DNA of 64,000 bases from Bacteroides intestinalis (GCF_902364365.1 NZ_CABJDN010000005.1:248001-312000); one strand, 5' to 3'; shown: positions 44,547 through 54,171, numbered from the stretch's first letter. Notes: generated from the letters alone by a model not told the origin. Numbers and translations: made by a program.

Positions 44547-45014
44547 ATGAGAAAAGTACTATTTATCTTTGTGCTGATAAGTTTGGCCTTGTCCGCTCAT
44601 GCACAACTACGCACTGTTTATTGTGAAATGGTAGGTACAGCCGCCTTTTCTGGAAGTAGCATAAAAATTTCTTTTGATTTTGGAAGCCAGGGTTATTATT
44701 ATAGAGCTTCGAGTGATAATCAAATGGTGGATGATAATGGTAAGATTATGCCTTTTTCATCAATGATTGATGCTCTAAACTTTATGGCAGATCGTGGCTG
44801 GAAACTTCATACGGCTTTTTCTGCAGCTGTGAAAGGCCAGGGCGGTGCCGAAACTTACCGGTATATATTATTTAAAGAAATCGGTAACGGTGAGTCCATT
44901 ATGGATGGAATAAGGCTTCTTGGTGAATATAAGCAAGAACGGAAAGAAGAGAAGGAACGAAAACAAGCAGCGGAAGAAGAAAAAAAAGGCACTTGGGATG
45001 ATGTCTATAAATAA
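44547..45014 (+). CDS. secreted hypothetical protein
   Basis: 155 residues. Signal peptide MRKVLFIFVLISLALSAHAQ with AHA cleavage site, a small beta-rich domain (VYCEMVGTAAFSGSSIKISF) and a charged helical tail (KQERKEEKERKQAAEEEKK). An in-frame start at 44523 overlaps the previous gene. Exported by the lysogen; could alter the host surface. Confidence 0.65.
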   Translation: MRKVLFIFVLISLALSAHAQLRTVYCEMVGTAAFSGSSIKISFDFGSQGYYYRASSDNQMVDDNGKIMPFSSMIDALNFMADRGWKLHTAFSAAVKGQGGAETYRYILFKEIGNGESIMDGIRLLGEYKQERKEEKERKQAAEEEKKGTWDDVYK

Positions 45015-45050
45015 TAAGAAAAGCGGAGCCTAAAAACTCCGCTTTTCTTA
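45015..45050. terminator. bidirectional terminator
   Basis: 14-bp perfect stem TAAGAAAAGCGGAG and its complement, 8-base loop, T-run on both strands, between two convergent genes. Confidence 0.85.
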
Positions 45051-45068
45051 TGTCTGTCTCTGTCGATT

Positions 45069-45614
45069 TTAATCATCTTCACTGAATAATGATCGCATGC
45101 CAGTGACCGCTTCTGATGTTAGCGATTTACGTACCGCTTTTTCATGTTTCAAAGCTCTATCAAGTTCCAAGTATCGTTCAAAATCTTCGCCTGTTTTCTG
45201 GGGCTTGTCTTTCAACTCATCCAGCTCTTTCTGAAATTTCAAAGTACGCTCAAATGATTGCTCACGTTGAACATGTTTTCCGAAAAGGAGGTTTTCAATA
45301 GTGGAATAGACCCATACTTCAAAATCTGGGGACAGCCATGCCGCAAACTTGAGTGCTAAGATGCGGTGCATCCATGTGCCACTTTTTTGCCGGGGGTTGA
45401 CCAAATCGCTCTCCGAATTGATGCCTAAATAATCGGAATTCCGATTATTTAGACACGCTCTAATGAAATTTTTCGTTGAGTCATTTTCCATGAAATGCCC
45501 AACATTTTTCCCGAACGGCTTTGCCATTTCAGTAGCATTAATCATCATACCATTGTTTTTTTCCAATGCAAAAGTGATTGGATTTTCTTCAAATACACAA
45601 ATTTTTGTTTCCAT
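45069..45614 (-). CDS. KilA-N domain protein
   Basis: 181 residues from ATG 45614. KilA-N fold: NNGMMINATEMAKPFGKN, RACLNNRN, then QKSGTWMHRILALKFAAWLS and PDFEVWVYSTIENLLFG, with a charged helical tail. KilA-N proteins bind DNA and often act in phage or plasmid regulation. A promoter TTTG-N18-TATATTTG (45654-45683, minus strand) precedes it, so it is expressed on its own, probably in the lysogen. Confidence 0.85.
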   Translation of the reverse strand: METKICVFEENPITFALEKNNGMMINATEMAKPFGKNVGHFMENDSTKNFIRACLNNRNSDYLGINSESDLVNPRQKSGTWMHRILALKFAAWLSPDFEVWVYSTIENLLFGKHVQREQSFERTLKFQKELDELKDKPQKTGEDFERYLELDRALKHEKAVRKSLTSEAVTGMRSLFSEDD

Positions 45615-45775
45615 TTTAGATAATGTTTGGATTAATAAAAAGTAAAACAGGTGCAAATATAATATAAATAATTGACAATCAAATAGTTATACTTGATATT
45701 TTAAAATAAATAGTAAAAATATAGTGTTTTATTTTGCTGATTGTGATGTGATATTGAAAGTTTTTATGCTTTCTT

Positions 45776-45806
45776 TTTGCACTTCCAAAATAAATTCCCA
45801 TATTTG
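45776..45806 (+). promoter_or_regulatory. cargo promoter (c)
   Basis: TTTG (45776-45779), 19 bases, CATATTTG (45799-45806), a close relative of promoter (b). Confidence 0.7.
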
Positions 45807-45810
45807 CAGT

Positions 45811-46092
45811 GCCAAATAACTCACAGTGAATCTGTGCCGATGAGCTCCGGTTAGATGCTCAATACGAAATTGGGCTATTTTTATGTCCATAGGTCTGAAT
45901 TTTCAGATTAATATACGAAATTGTAGAAGTAACCTTAAGGTTTACGAATACGGCTGTCTTTTCCTGTCATTTTATAATGCTCTTCGGGGATTATACTGTG
46001 AGTTGTTTGGCGACACGGGAAACTGGCAGCCGTTCTTGCATCTATTTGGGTGCAAGAAAACTTGCCAGTAACAGCCAAACAATTCACAGTAT
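45811..46092 (+). ncRNA. structured leader (c) with alternative pairing up to the start codon
   Basis: Three copies of one segment: A (45811-45827), its complement A' (45993-46011) and A'' (46074-46092), the last ending at the start codon. A' can pair with A or A'', each with one mismatch. Within A'-A'' a stem continues: ACTGGCA (46022)/TGCCAGT (46063) and TTCTTGCA (46033)/TGCAAGAA (46051). This looks like an RNA switch that hides or frees the start of 46093. An 18-codon peptide frame (45855-45911) lies inside. The gap 45615-46092 holds otherwise only the two promoters. Confidence 0.55.
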
Positions 46093-46335
46093 ATGAAAAC
46101 TTTAACCCAAGGCACGTCTTCCGTGTCTGTATCCCGCTCAACGCAGGATTGTAACACGCTCCAAGAGCGTTATTACCGCAGTCTATGTGACTGCGAAGTT
46201 AAAACCACTTCCGACCGTTGGTACATTGCTACCATTGCCAGCATCTGCGCTACATTTATCTGTTTACCCTGCATCTTAGTTGTAGTTTATTGCTACCTTA
46301 TGGCGCAAAAATCAAAGAGAGGAGGTTCCAAATGA
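46093..46335 (+). CDS. small membrane protein behind leader (c)
   Basis: 80 residues, Ser/Thr-rich soluble start, one membrane helix (about 45-70, IATIASICATFICLPCILVV), basic tail KSKRGGSK. Ends in AGGAGG used by the next gene; 4-base overlap. Confidence 0.6.
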   Translation: MKTLTQGTSSVSVSRSTQDCNTLQERYYRSLCDCEVKTTSDRWYIATIASICATFICLPCILVVVYCYLMAQKSKRGGSK

Positions 46336-46853
46336 TGTTCTTCATCCACCATGTGCAAACCTATTCCAACGTCAACAAAAAGGGGCGGGAAATGTGCGAG
46401 TTTGCGAAAGCTTTCGATCGTCTGTTGATCACTGATCAATGTGCTCTGGACTCTTTGAAGTGTTCCTTTGAAGCAAAAGTCAATGAACTCAATCAGAAGT
46501 ACCCCAAAACAAAAGCTATTACCTTTAGTGCCGGTGTCTTCGATTCACAAGATGGTCAGTTCAGTGTAAGGGTAGGCAACGATGACAATCAGTCTGTTTG
46601 CTTCATCTCTTACGCTTCAGTGCGTGGTTATTATAGCTTTGGCGAAGGAATGCTCAAAACTCAAACTCTTGTAACTCCAGGTGTCTGCCGTATTTGCGGA
46701 TGCACTGAAAATGATCCATGCTTTCATCCCGATCATGGAACCTGTTGGTGGGCCGATGAGTCTCAGACCATCTGTTCCCATTGTGCGGATCCGGAGATAT
46801 CAGCTGATCCTGCCACTGAGCATTGCATTAATTCGAAAGGAGGTAAGCAATGA
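46332..46853 (+). CDS. zinc-binding hypothetical protein
   Basis: 173 residues. C-terminal cluster CRICGCTENDPCFHPDHGTC and ICSHC is a clear metal-binding motif seen in Bacteroides mobile DNA. Start chosen after AGAGGAGGTTCCAA. Function unknown. Confidence 0.65.
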   Translation: MMFFIHHVQTYSNVNKKGREMCEFAKAFDRLLITDQCALDSLKCSFEAKVNELNQKYPKTKAITFSAGVFDSQDGQFSVRVGNDDNQSVCFISYASVRGYYSFGEGMLKTQTLVTPGVCRICGCTENDPCFHPDHGTCWWADESQTICSHCADPEISADPATEHCINSKGGKQ

Positions 46854-47119
46854 CTACCAATGAGGACAATAAACTCTATCCTATTAATATTGATGGAGCA
46901 CAAATCTCTTCTTCTTCCATTGAGTCCATCAAGTTCATGCAAGACCAGAACTATGTTTGTGCTATGATATCCAATGTCGATGAAGTAATTGATATTATAT
47001 TGGAAGAAACATTTCCATATGGTAAAGATGCCGATACTCAACGTCTACATATCGTTCGCAATCTCCGTGAAATTAGTCGCCATTTATCAACCTTTAAATT
47101 AGATAACGATGAAAAATAA
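46850..47119 (+). CDS. hypothetical protein, 89 aa
   Basis: Acidic, MTTNEDNKLYPINIDGAQIS start; 4-base overlap with the zinc protein. Unrecognised. Confidence 0.55.
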   Translation: MTTNEDNKLYPINIDGAQISSSSIESIKFMQDQNYVCAMISNVDEVIDIILEETFPYGKDADTQRLHIVRNLREISRHLSTFKLDNDEK

Positions 47120-47378
47120 AGAACAAACTATCACAGATATTAGTATTCACGTTGCAGCCTTGTCTGCATCATTCAAGCCGGCGCCCGATGCCCGTCATAC
47201 GACTCATTGGTTTACCACCGATGAAGTCTTCGACGCCATCCGTCGCATTGATCCGGGTGCTCAGATCACCAAGGATCAAGTTCATCAAGCCATGCACGAT
47301 GCCGGCTACCGGTACCAGAACCGGCCCGGATCCGCAGGCTTAGACTTCCGCTGGATGCTCCAGGCGAAAGAAATATAG
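47109..47378 (+). CDS. hypothetical protein, 89 aa
   Basis: HWFTTDEVFDAIRRIDPGAQ and KDQVHQAMHDAGYRYQN read like a winged-helix or helix-turn-helix. Last of four coupled genes. A CCCGGGAAACT/AGTTTCCCGGG hairpin (47389-47440) follows without a T-run. Confidence 0.6.
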   Translation: MKNKEQTITDISIHVAALSASFKPAPDARHTTHWFTTDEVFDAIRRIDPGAQITKDQVHQAMHDAGYRYQNRPGSAGLDFRWMLQAKEI

Positions 47379-47497
47379 TAGAGAGAATCCCGGGAAACTA
47401 TAACCGCATTAGTTACACAAAAGATACCAAGTTTCCCGGGGTTATCTTGCTTATGTCGAATAAATTGTCTATTTTTGGATAAAGAAAAATTGCTAAT

Positions 47498-47647
47498 ATG
47501 TTATATCTCGTTTACATAGTGATTGTATTGCTTCTGATGCCGATGATTTCCATTCATTCATCGGTTGATAAACTCTTCTACATTATCTTGTCGTTGGCTC
47601 TCCCCATCGTCGGTATCTTTATTTATTGGATTATTTTCCGCCGATAA
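47498..47647 (+). CDS. 49-aa small membrane protein
   Basis: MLYLVYIVIVLLLMPMISIH, then LSLALPIVGIFIYWIIF and RR: two hydrophobic segments. A TATTTTTG box at 47470 precedes it. Ends 2 bases before late promoter P5. Confidence 0.55.
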   Translation: MLYLVYIVIVLLLMPMISIHSSVDKLFYIILSLALPIVGIFIYWIIFRR

Positions 47648-47649
47648 CT

Positions 47650-47684
47650 GTCCTTTTTCTATTCTCTTTTCCGCCTTACTTTCG
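47650..47684 (+). promoter_or_regulatory. late promoter P5 (GTCCTT-N21-TACTTTCG)
   Basis: GTCCTT 47650-47655, spacer 21, TACTTTCG 47677-47684, 19 bases before the tail operon. Confidence 0.75.
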
Positions 47685-47703
47685 CTGTAAATAAGCAGCG
47701 AAT

Positions 47704-48120
47704 ATGATTACAGACGAACTTATTAGAACCCAATTTGTCAATGATGTCATGTCTCGTGGCATTAGCAAGATATACGAAACACAAGAAAATGTAGTTCGTA
47801 CATATCTCCATACCCGTTCGGGTAATCTTTTGGCTCACCTCGCGCGCCGCCCGTTTACTTCACAGTCTTCCGACTCCAAACAAGTCTACTACATGCGCAT
47901 CTTTCCCTACCTTCGTTTCTTGGATATCAACTACCGTCGTGGTAAGGATCGTATATCTCGGCATATCCGGAGCAATCTGGCTATCTACAATCGTGTTGTA
48001 TGGGGAGTACTTTATCATGAGACTTTCCCAGAAATCCAGTATGGATTTACCGAAGAAATCCGCAACTCTATCCGTAAGAAACTGGAAGAATCACTCCAGA
48101 ATGAACAATCTAACAGTTAA
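47704..48120 (+). CDS. hypothetical tail protein, 138 aa
   Basis: Helical, basic: MITDELIRTQFVNDVMSRGI, VYYMRIFPYLRFLDINYRR. Immediately before the tape measure gene, so probably a tail completion protein. Confidence 0.62.
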   Translation: MITDELIRTQFVNDVMSRGISKIYETQENVVRTYLHTRSGNLLAHLARRPFTSQSSDSKQVYYMRIFPYLRFLDINYRRGKDRISRHIRSNLAIYNRVVWGVLYHETFPEIQYGFTEEIRNSIRKKLEESLQNEQSNS

Positions 48121-48125
48121 TTGAT

Positions 48126-51100
48126 ATGGCAAAAAAGCACCTATCTGAAGACGAAATCAAATACATCATTTCTGCCGAAACAGATAAGGCACAAAAGGAA
48201 ATTTATGCTCTTTCTAAGGCAACAAAGGACCTCAAACAGCAACAACGTGAACGCCTTAAGTCCATGATTGAACTTGAATCCAAAGGCAAAAAAGAGAGCG
48301 ATACTTATAAGAAATTGGCAGCAGAGTACAAGGCCTACGGCAAACAGATATCCGACAATAACAAGCGGATGGGCGAACTCACCCGCAAGCTCGATGTCAA
48401 CGTCCTCTCGATGGCGCAACTCAAGAAACAATCCCGGGACCTGCATCGAGAACTGGACAATGTATCCAAGGCATTGGATCCGGAACGCTATGCACTCTTG
48501 GAGAGCCAGATCAAAAAAGTCGATGAGCGTATGAATGAGCTCAAGGTCAGTGCCAAAAGTCTGCGTGAAATATCCACTTCCGAAACGGCTTTAGCGGCCA
48601 TGTCAGGCATCGTATTTGCCAAGTTGGCCGAGAAGGCTGGAGAATACATTCAGAAGATGAAAGAAGTTATTGCGGAAGGTATTGAAATGGCCGAGTCTGC
48701 CGATGGTGTGAAGAAGGCTTTCGATGCGCTCGATGACGGGACTATCCTCAATAACTTACGTAAAGCTACCAAGGGAACTGTCACCGATCTTGATCTTATG
48801 AAGGCTACTGTACAGGCTAACGACTTCCGGATCCCGCTTGAGGACCTTGGCAAATATCTGCAGTTTGCCCAGCTCAAGGCACAGCAAACGGGCCAGTCCG
48901 TTGACTATATGACCAACTCCATTGTTACAGGTTTAGGGCGTAAGTCCGTCATGATCTTGGATAACCTTGGCTTATCTGCCGCCGAAATCAATGAGCAAAT
49001 GTCTCAGACAGGCGATTTCATGTCAGCAGTTGCAGCTATTGTTGATAAACAGCTTGCAGCTGCAGGAGATAATTATGTATCTTCTGCCGATCGCGCTCAG
49101 GCAGCCACTGTTCGTTTTCAAAATGCACAACTTGAACTTGGTGAAACCTTGCTGCCAATCAAAGAAAAATGGGATGAATTCTATTCCGGTGCATCAGTTT
49201 CCACAATGGAACTCATCGGCTGGATCGTTAAACATCGCAAGGCCCTTATTCTCTTGGTAACGGCCTACACCTCCTATATAGCGACACAGAAACTTGCGAC
49301 AATATGGAATGCCAAACATGCACAAAGTACACTTAAGTCGGTTGCTGCCGAGAAGCTCCACGCATTGCAACTTGGTTTATCCAAAAAAGCATTTCTGGCC
49401 AAGTTAATCGTTTTAGACCTTTACAGAGGACGATGCAATTTAGCTACTGCAGCTACTGAAATGTTTAATCTTGTGCTCAAGGCTTCACCACTCGGAATTG
49501 TTACGACATTAATAACCACCGCTGCCGCTGCTTTCATGCTCTTTGGCAATCGAACAGATAAGGTCAATACCTCTGTCGAAAGTCTTAATAAACGCCTTCT
49601 CAGCGAGCGGACTGAACTGAACAATATATTCAACGAACTCGAGAAAACCAACCCAAGCACCAACGAACGCATCGAGCTTGTAAAAGAACTCAATGGCAAG
49701 TATCCGGGCCTTTTGGCAAACTATAACCTCGAAAAAGCCTCCCTCAAAGACATAACGAAGGCTCAAAATGAAGCCAACGCAGCCCTTACCAACCGCATTG
49801 CCACCGAAATGAAAGCTCAAACAACGGCTGACTATGTGCAAAAAAATATATCTATTCAGATGGACAGAATAGAATACCTCATGTCCGAAGCTTCACGTCA
49901 GATAGGGAAAGATGTATATTCAAAGTTTAGCGGATCAATAGAAAAGGTACTCAATGATTCTAAAACCGATTTATCTGACTTTTGGAATACGTTCGGGAAA
50001 TACTTCAGTTCAAACCTCGGAAGTGATGCAATGACCAAATTCCGAGACCAGTTTCTCGCTCTTCGAATTGATCAGCGAAACCTTGCTACCGGTGTTGATG
50101 AGATCAATCGTAAGTATGAACCCTATATAAAGGCAATCAAAACCACGGTAAGCCTCTCCGATGAAGAAATCAAAAAACAAGTTGAATCCACCTCAATCAT
50201 TAAAAAGCTGGAGAAGCAAAAAGAAAAGGTGCAAAATACCTGGAAGGAAGATACCAAAGAAAATATTATCTTGAAGAACAAAGAGATAGAACGCTTGGAT
50301 GAAGAAATCAAAAAATATAAGGAACTCGGTTCCGCAAAATTGGCTGCTGATGCCAAAAAGAAAGCTGATACTGCAGCTGAAAAAGCTCGAACAACAGCCG
50401 AAAAAGAGCAAAAGGCCAAAATATCTACCGAACAGGCCGCTGTGAAATCCCTCGAAGCTCTCCGCGAAGAAGACTTGCAGAATCAGCAGAAGACGTACAA
50501 CGATTCTCTGGCTGCTCTGAACTCGGCCCAGTCCACCGGTAAACTCACCAAGCAGCAGTACGAAATGATGCTGTTGGAGCTGAACAAACAGAATGCCGAC
50601 GCCCGTCTCAAGATTGAGCAGTCCTATTATTCTGATGCCCAATCGATGGCCCTTACTGATGCCAACACCAAAGAAGACATCGTCCGAAAATCCAATCAGC
50701 GTGTTATCAATGCTGAAAAAGAAGCCAATGTTACTCGTGCTGCTCTGCAGACCCAGTTGAATGAACTTATCAAAAGTTTTAAGGATCAATTCAAACTGAC
50801 TACTGTCGATGAAGATTATGCGATGCAACTTGAGGTGCTCAAGGCATCCTATCAGGCCCGGAAGGAAATGGCCGAAGAGAATAACCTCGATACCACTGAG
50901 CTTGACAAAGCCTACTATCGTGCCAAGGAGCAACTCGAATCCGAATATCAGCAACGTCTCCTGGCTATTCGCAATCAATACGGGCTCACAACTCAGCAGG
51001 AACGTCATAATGCAGAGTTAGAGCAATTGAAGATCGCACGTGCTCAACAACTACTCACTGAAGAAGAATACGAACAGGCTGTCCAAAATCTCAAGCGAGA

Positions 51101-52034
51101 CAGTTATAAAAAACAGTTTGATTATTATGCGGATCTATTCTCCAATGCTATTCAGTCTTTACAACAAGCTGAAATGGATCAGATCGACGCCAAATACGAC
51201 GCTGAAATAGAAGCAGCCAAGGGTGATGCCGATGAAGTTGAACGCCTGGAGAATGAAAAGGCTCAGAAGAAACTCGATATCCAGAAAAAGTATGCTGATG
51301 TCAATTTTGCAATTAAAGCCTCTCAGATCATTGCCGATACAGCTGTAGCCATAATGAAAGCACTTGGTGAACTTGGACCAATTGCTGGTCCTATTTTTGC
51401 AACTTTGATGGGAGTTACTGGTGCTGCTCAATTAGCCAGTGCCAAAGCCGAACGCGATAAGGTCAAGAATATGACTCTCTCCGGAAGTACATCTTCCGGA
51501 GCTTCCACCGGTGCCCGCGTCGCCACCGGTCGTCAGGAAGGTGGTAAAATAGATGTCCGTCGTGCCCAGGACGGCAAACTCTTTCCGGATACGGATTATG
51601 ATCCGGATGCTCGTGGTTTCATAGATCATCCTACCGTTATAGTAGGAGAGGGGCCTGCCGGCCAATCAAAGGAATGGGTAGCCAGCAATGCTGCCGTCGA
51701 AAATCCCACTGTAGCACCTATCCTGGATATCCTGGATAAATCCCAGCAAGCCGGCAACATCCGCACACTCGATCTTAACCAGGCCATTCGTGCCCGCATG
51801 GCCGGTTATGCTTCCGGCGGATCAATAAGTAAGACGTCTTCAACTCCGGATCCGACACCTGCTGGCAACTCAGGCACTGCACTGCCGCCAGAACTCATGG
51901 AGAAGTTGGCTCGTTCCATCATCCATCTTGATGAGTATGGAGTACCGGCTTCAGTTGTTCTTTCCGACATCGAGCGGAAGACAGAACTTCGCAATCGTTC
52001 TCGTTCCATTGGATCCAAAAAACAAGCATCATGA
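48126..52034 (+). CDS. tail tape measure protein
   Basis: 1302 residues, sets tail length and is ejected ahead of DNA. N-terminal coiled coil (about 20-150), a hydrophobic stretch near 385-395 and another near 453-475, long Lys/Glu coiled coils in the middle (about 660-1080), hydrophobic residues at 1090-1115 (VAIMKALGELGPIAGPIF) and a Gly/Ser-rich end. By tail length rules (about 1.5 angstrom per residue) it implies a siphovirus tail near 190-200 nm. Confidence 0.87.
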   Translation: MAKKHLSEDEIKYIISAETDKAQKEIYALSKATKDLKQQQRERLKSMIELESKGKKESDTYKKLAAEYKAYGKQISDNNKRMGELTRKLDVNVLSMAQLKKQSRDLHRELDNVSKALDPERYALLESQIKKVDERMNELKVSAKSLREISTSETALAAMSGIVFAKLAEKAGEYIQKMKEVIAEGIEMAESADGVKKAFDALDDGTILNNLRKATKGTVTDLDLMKATVQANDFRIPLEDLGKYLQFAQLKAQQTGQSVDYMTNSIVTGLGRKSVMILDNLGLSAAEINEQMSQTGDFMSAVAAIVDKQLAAAGDNYVSSADRAQAATVRFQNAQLELGETLLPIKEKWDEFYSGASVSTMELIGWIVKHRKALILLVTAYTSYIATQKLATIWNAKHAQSTLKSVAAEKLHALQLGLSKKAFLAKLIVLDLYRGRCNLATAATEMFNLVLKASPLGIVTTLITTAAAAFMLFGNRTDKVNTSVESLNKRLLSERTELNNIFNELEKTNPSTNERIELVKELNGKYPGLLANYNLEKASLKDITKAQNEANAALTNRIATEMKAQTTADYVQKNISIQMDRIEYLMSEASRQIGKDVYSKFSGSIEKVLNDSKTDLSDFWNTFGKYFSSNLGSDAMTKFRDQFLALRIDQRNLATGVDEINRKYEPYIKAIKTTVSLSDEEIKKQVESTSIIKKLEKQKEKVQNTWKEDTKENIILKNKEIERLDEEIKKYKELGSAKLAADAKKKADTAAEKARTTAEKEQKAKISTEQAAVKSLEALREEDLQNQQKTYNDSLAALNSAQSTGKLTKQQYEMMLLELNKQNADARLKIEQSYYSDAQSMALTDANTKEDIVRKSNQRVINAEKEANVTRAALQTQLNELIKSFKDQFKLTTVDEDYAMQLEVLKASYQARKEMAEENNLDTTELDKAYYRAKEQLESEYQQRLLAIRNQYGLTTQQERHNAELEQLKIARAQQLLTEEEYEQAVQNLKRDSYKKQFDYYADLFSNAIQSLQQAEMDQIDAKYDAEIEAAKGDADEVERLENEKAQKKLDIQKKYADVNFAIKASQIIADTAVAIMKALGELGPIAGPIFATLMGVTGAAQLASAKAERDKVKNMTLSGSTSSGASTGARVATGRQEGGKIDVRRAQDGKLFPDTDYDPDARGFIDHPTVIVGEGPAGQSKEWVASNAAVENPTVAPILDILDKSQQAGNIRTLDLNQAIRARMAGYASGGSISKTSSTPDPTPAGNSGTALPPELMEKLARSIIHLDEYGVPASVVLSDIERKTELRNRSRSIGSKKQAS

Positions 52035-54115
52035 AAATAGTCAATACTAAAGCTGGTCAAGCCTATCACCTCACTCCTGGCACTCAACTTGAAATCGAAC
52101 GCCCTAACCTCTTTTTCAATGAATGGGGTGAACAATCCTTGCCAACTGATCTTCCGGATACGGACTTGAACCGTCAGCTTACCAATTATCCCGATTGTAT
52201 GGCCAACAAGAACAAACCTTCAGCCAACATCGACTGTAGCATCCAGGATGGAGATTACTTCATGCCCTGCCGGCAAGCCATTTTATCAGCAAAACGCTAT
52301 GAGAAGATTTCTACTTCCTTCTACATGAATGAAGGCTCTTTTCTTGCCAGGATATCAGACGTTGCTCTAACCGATATCTTTGGCGATGAAGTTATTCCAG
52401 GAATCACTACTGTACAGCAAGGAATTGACTTCTGTTGGTCCCTTCGCGATAATTCCCATCCTGATTATGCTATTTTCCCAATAACAGTCAACTTGGATGG
52501 CGATCGTCGATATGTCAACCGCATCAACTATATGAATGCTGAAGGAACTTGTATAGCCAGTAATGCAGGCCAAGGGAGCTATCGTTTTTACAATTCTTTC
52601 GAACGAAAAGAAACCGTCAATAATCGTATTATTAAGCTTGAGCCAGGTTATTACATTTCACCATTCATTCGTGCTGCATACCTGTTGCGGCGTATCTTCA
52701 CTTACTTCGGTTATACCTTGCTCGATCATTTTCTTACCACGAGTGAACCTTTCAGTAAGATGGTCTTCATCAATAACACCATAGACTCTTTAGTTAATGG
52801 CACTATAAGGCTTTCGCACCTGGTTCCCGATTGTATGGCCAACACCATTCTTGATGTGTATCGCAAAAAGTTTTGCTGTGAGTTTATACCTGATGAAGTC
52901 GCACGTACTGTACGAATAGAATTGTTCAACGACATCATAGATTCAAAGCCAACAGTCGATTTAACACCCTACCTTGCATCCCAACCAGAGGAATCTTTTC
53001 CCGGCTATCAACAGCTCAAACTCTCTTCAGAAACTGTTATTACAGAAGGCAATACCTACGATGCTACATACGAACTGGAGGCAAAATATCCTGAGGCCTG
53101 GTACAAAGAGGCTGATGGTAGCTATTGTCGTACAGGATATGCAGATAGTACTATTGAAGAAAGGCTTTCCGATGGTAATATACCCTATTATGCCGGCGGT
53201 CCTCTCAAGGCCTATGAAGTTAAAGTACCGGACTGTGTTTTTTGTTTATCATATCTTGCCTTTCCAGGTCTGCCAACAACCAACAGGGGCAACATGAAAA
53301 GAGGAGAAACAGCACCTTATATTGGTGATGGCCGCACACTCAATTCAACGATTGATGGTGTCCCTGTAGAAAGCTCCGTTGAAGACGCTACAGCATCAGA
53401 TGATGATGTTGTAGCGAACAATCCGGATCAGAAACCGATCTTAGCTTTCGTGCAATATAGTTCTAATTATGCGATCGGGACCAATCATGATTTATTGGGT
53501 AAATGGGGATATTCCCTGTTATACAATGGCCCTATTGGAATTTTTGAGAAATTCTATCGGAAGTTCGATAACATGCTTCGGAACTCTATGCATAAGGTTT
53601 CTGCTGATCTATTGCTCCCAAACTCTCTGAAAAACTCTCTGCAGGTTCATCACAAAGTTTCTCTCCAGGGAGTTGAATTACTTTTCAATATCTTTAAATA
53701 CACCATTGGTGGTAAATCGGAACCGGTTACATCCGAACTGATGACAACTTCACTCTATGAGCCATTGTCCTTAGCCAAAGCTGAATCTGAACGTATGGTC
53801 CGGAACACAGAATACAAATGGATGATTGTTTCTTCTACTACAGAAGTCAGTGAAGATGAATATGTTGCTGCCGGGTATACTATCAGTGAAGATAAAAGAA
53901 ATCAGAATACAATTCCGGCCATTTATCCTTTACCACCAACCAAGGCTATTTACGATGCTGGAGGTACTTATTATCATCGTTCTTATTATATATATTATAC
54001 AAGTCGAACAGGTGGAAAAGTTTATTATCGCATAGATTTATCCCTGCGTCCAGCGTTATTCTCAGAAAAGGATCCCAATGAACGTCCTTCACGCCCAACG
54101 ACAACTCCTACTTGA
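52031..54115 (+). CDS. distal tail / baseplate hub candidate
   Basis: 694 residues, ATGA overlap with the tape measure. MKIVNTKAGQAYHLTPGTQL start; YISPFIRAAYLLRRIFTYFG is a motif I associate with large Bacteroides phage tail proteins. Beta-rich, no enzyme motif seen. Confidence 0.65.
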   Translation: MKIVNTKAGQAYHLTPGTQLEIERPNLFFNEWGEQSLPTDLPDTDLNRQLTNYPDCMANKNKPSANIDCSIQDGDYFMPCRQAILSAKRYEKISTSFYMNEGSFLARISDVALTDIFGDEVIPGITTVQQGIDFCWSLRDNSHPDYAIFPITVNLDGDRRYVNRINYMNAEGTCIASNAGQGSYRFYNSFERKETVNNRIIKLEPGYYISPFIRAAYLLRRIFTYFGYTLLDHFLTTSEPFSKMVFINNTIDSLVNGTIRLSHLVPDCMANTILDVYRKKFCCEFIPDEVARTVRIELFNDIIDSKPTVDLTPYLASQPEESFPGYQQLKLSSETVITEGNTYDATYELEAKYPEAWYKEADGSYCRTGYADSTIEERLSDGNIPYYAGGPLKAYEVKVPDCVFCLSYLAFPGLPTTNRGNMKRGETAPYIGDGRTLNSTIDGVPVESSVEDATASDDDVVANNPDQKPILAFVQYSSNYAIGTNHDLLGKWGYSLLYNGPIGIFEKFYRKFDNMLRNSMHKVSADLLLPNSLKNSLQVHHKVSLQGVELLFNIFKYTIGGKSEPVTSELMTTSLYEPLSLAKAESERMVRNTEYKWMIVSSTTEVSEDEYVAAGYTISEDKRNQNTIPAIYPLPPTKAIYDAGGTYYHRSYYIYYTSRTGGKVYYRIDLSLRPALFSEKDPNERPSRPTTTPT

Positions 54116-54118
54116 TTT

Positions 54119-54153
54119 GTCCTTTAATTAACCCCTCTCTATCTCTAATTTTG
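54119..54153 (+). promoter_or_regulatory. late promoter P6 (GTCCTT-N21-TAATTTTG)
   Basis: GTCCTT 54119-54124, spacer 21, TAATTTTG 54146-54153, before the tail-fibre operon. Confidence 0.75.
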
Positions 54154-54171
54154 GCATAAAAAGAAATCAAT

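Noticed and set aside
50193..51008. 271-codon antisense frame in the tape measure gene
   Set aside because: Phe/Leu-rich translation arises from the Lys/Glu coiled coil on the other strand.
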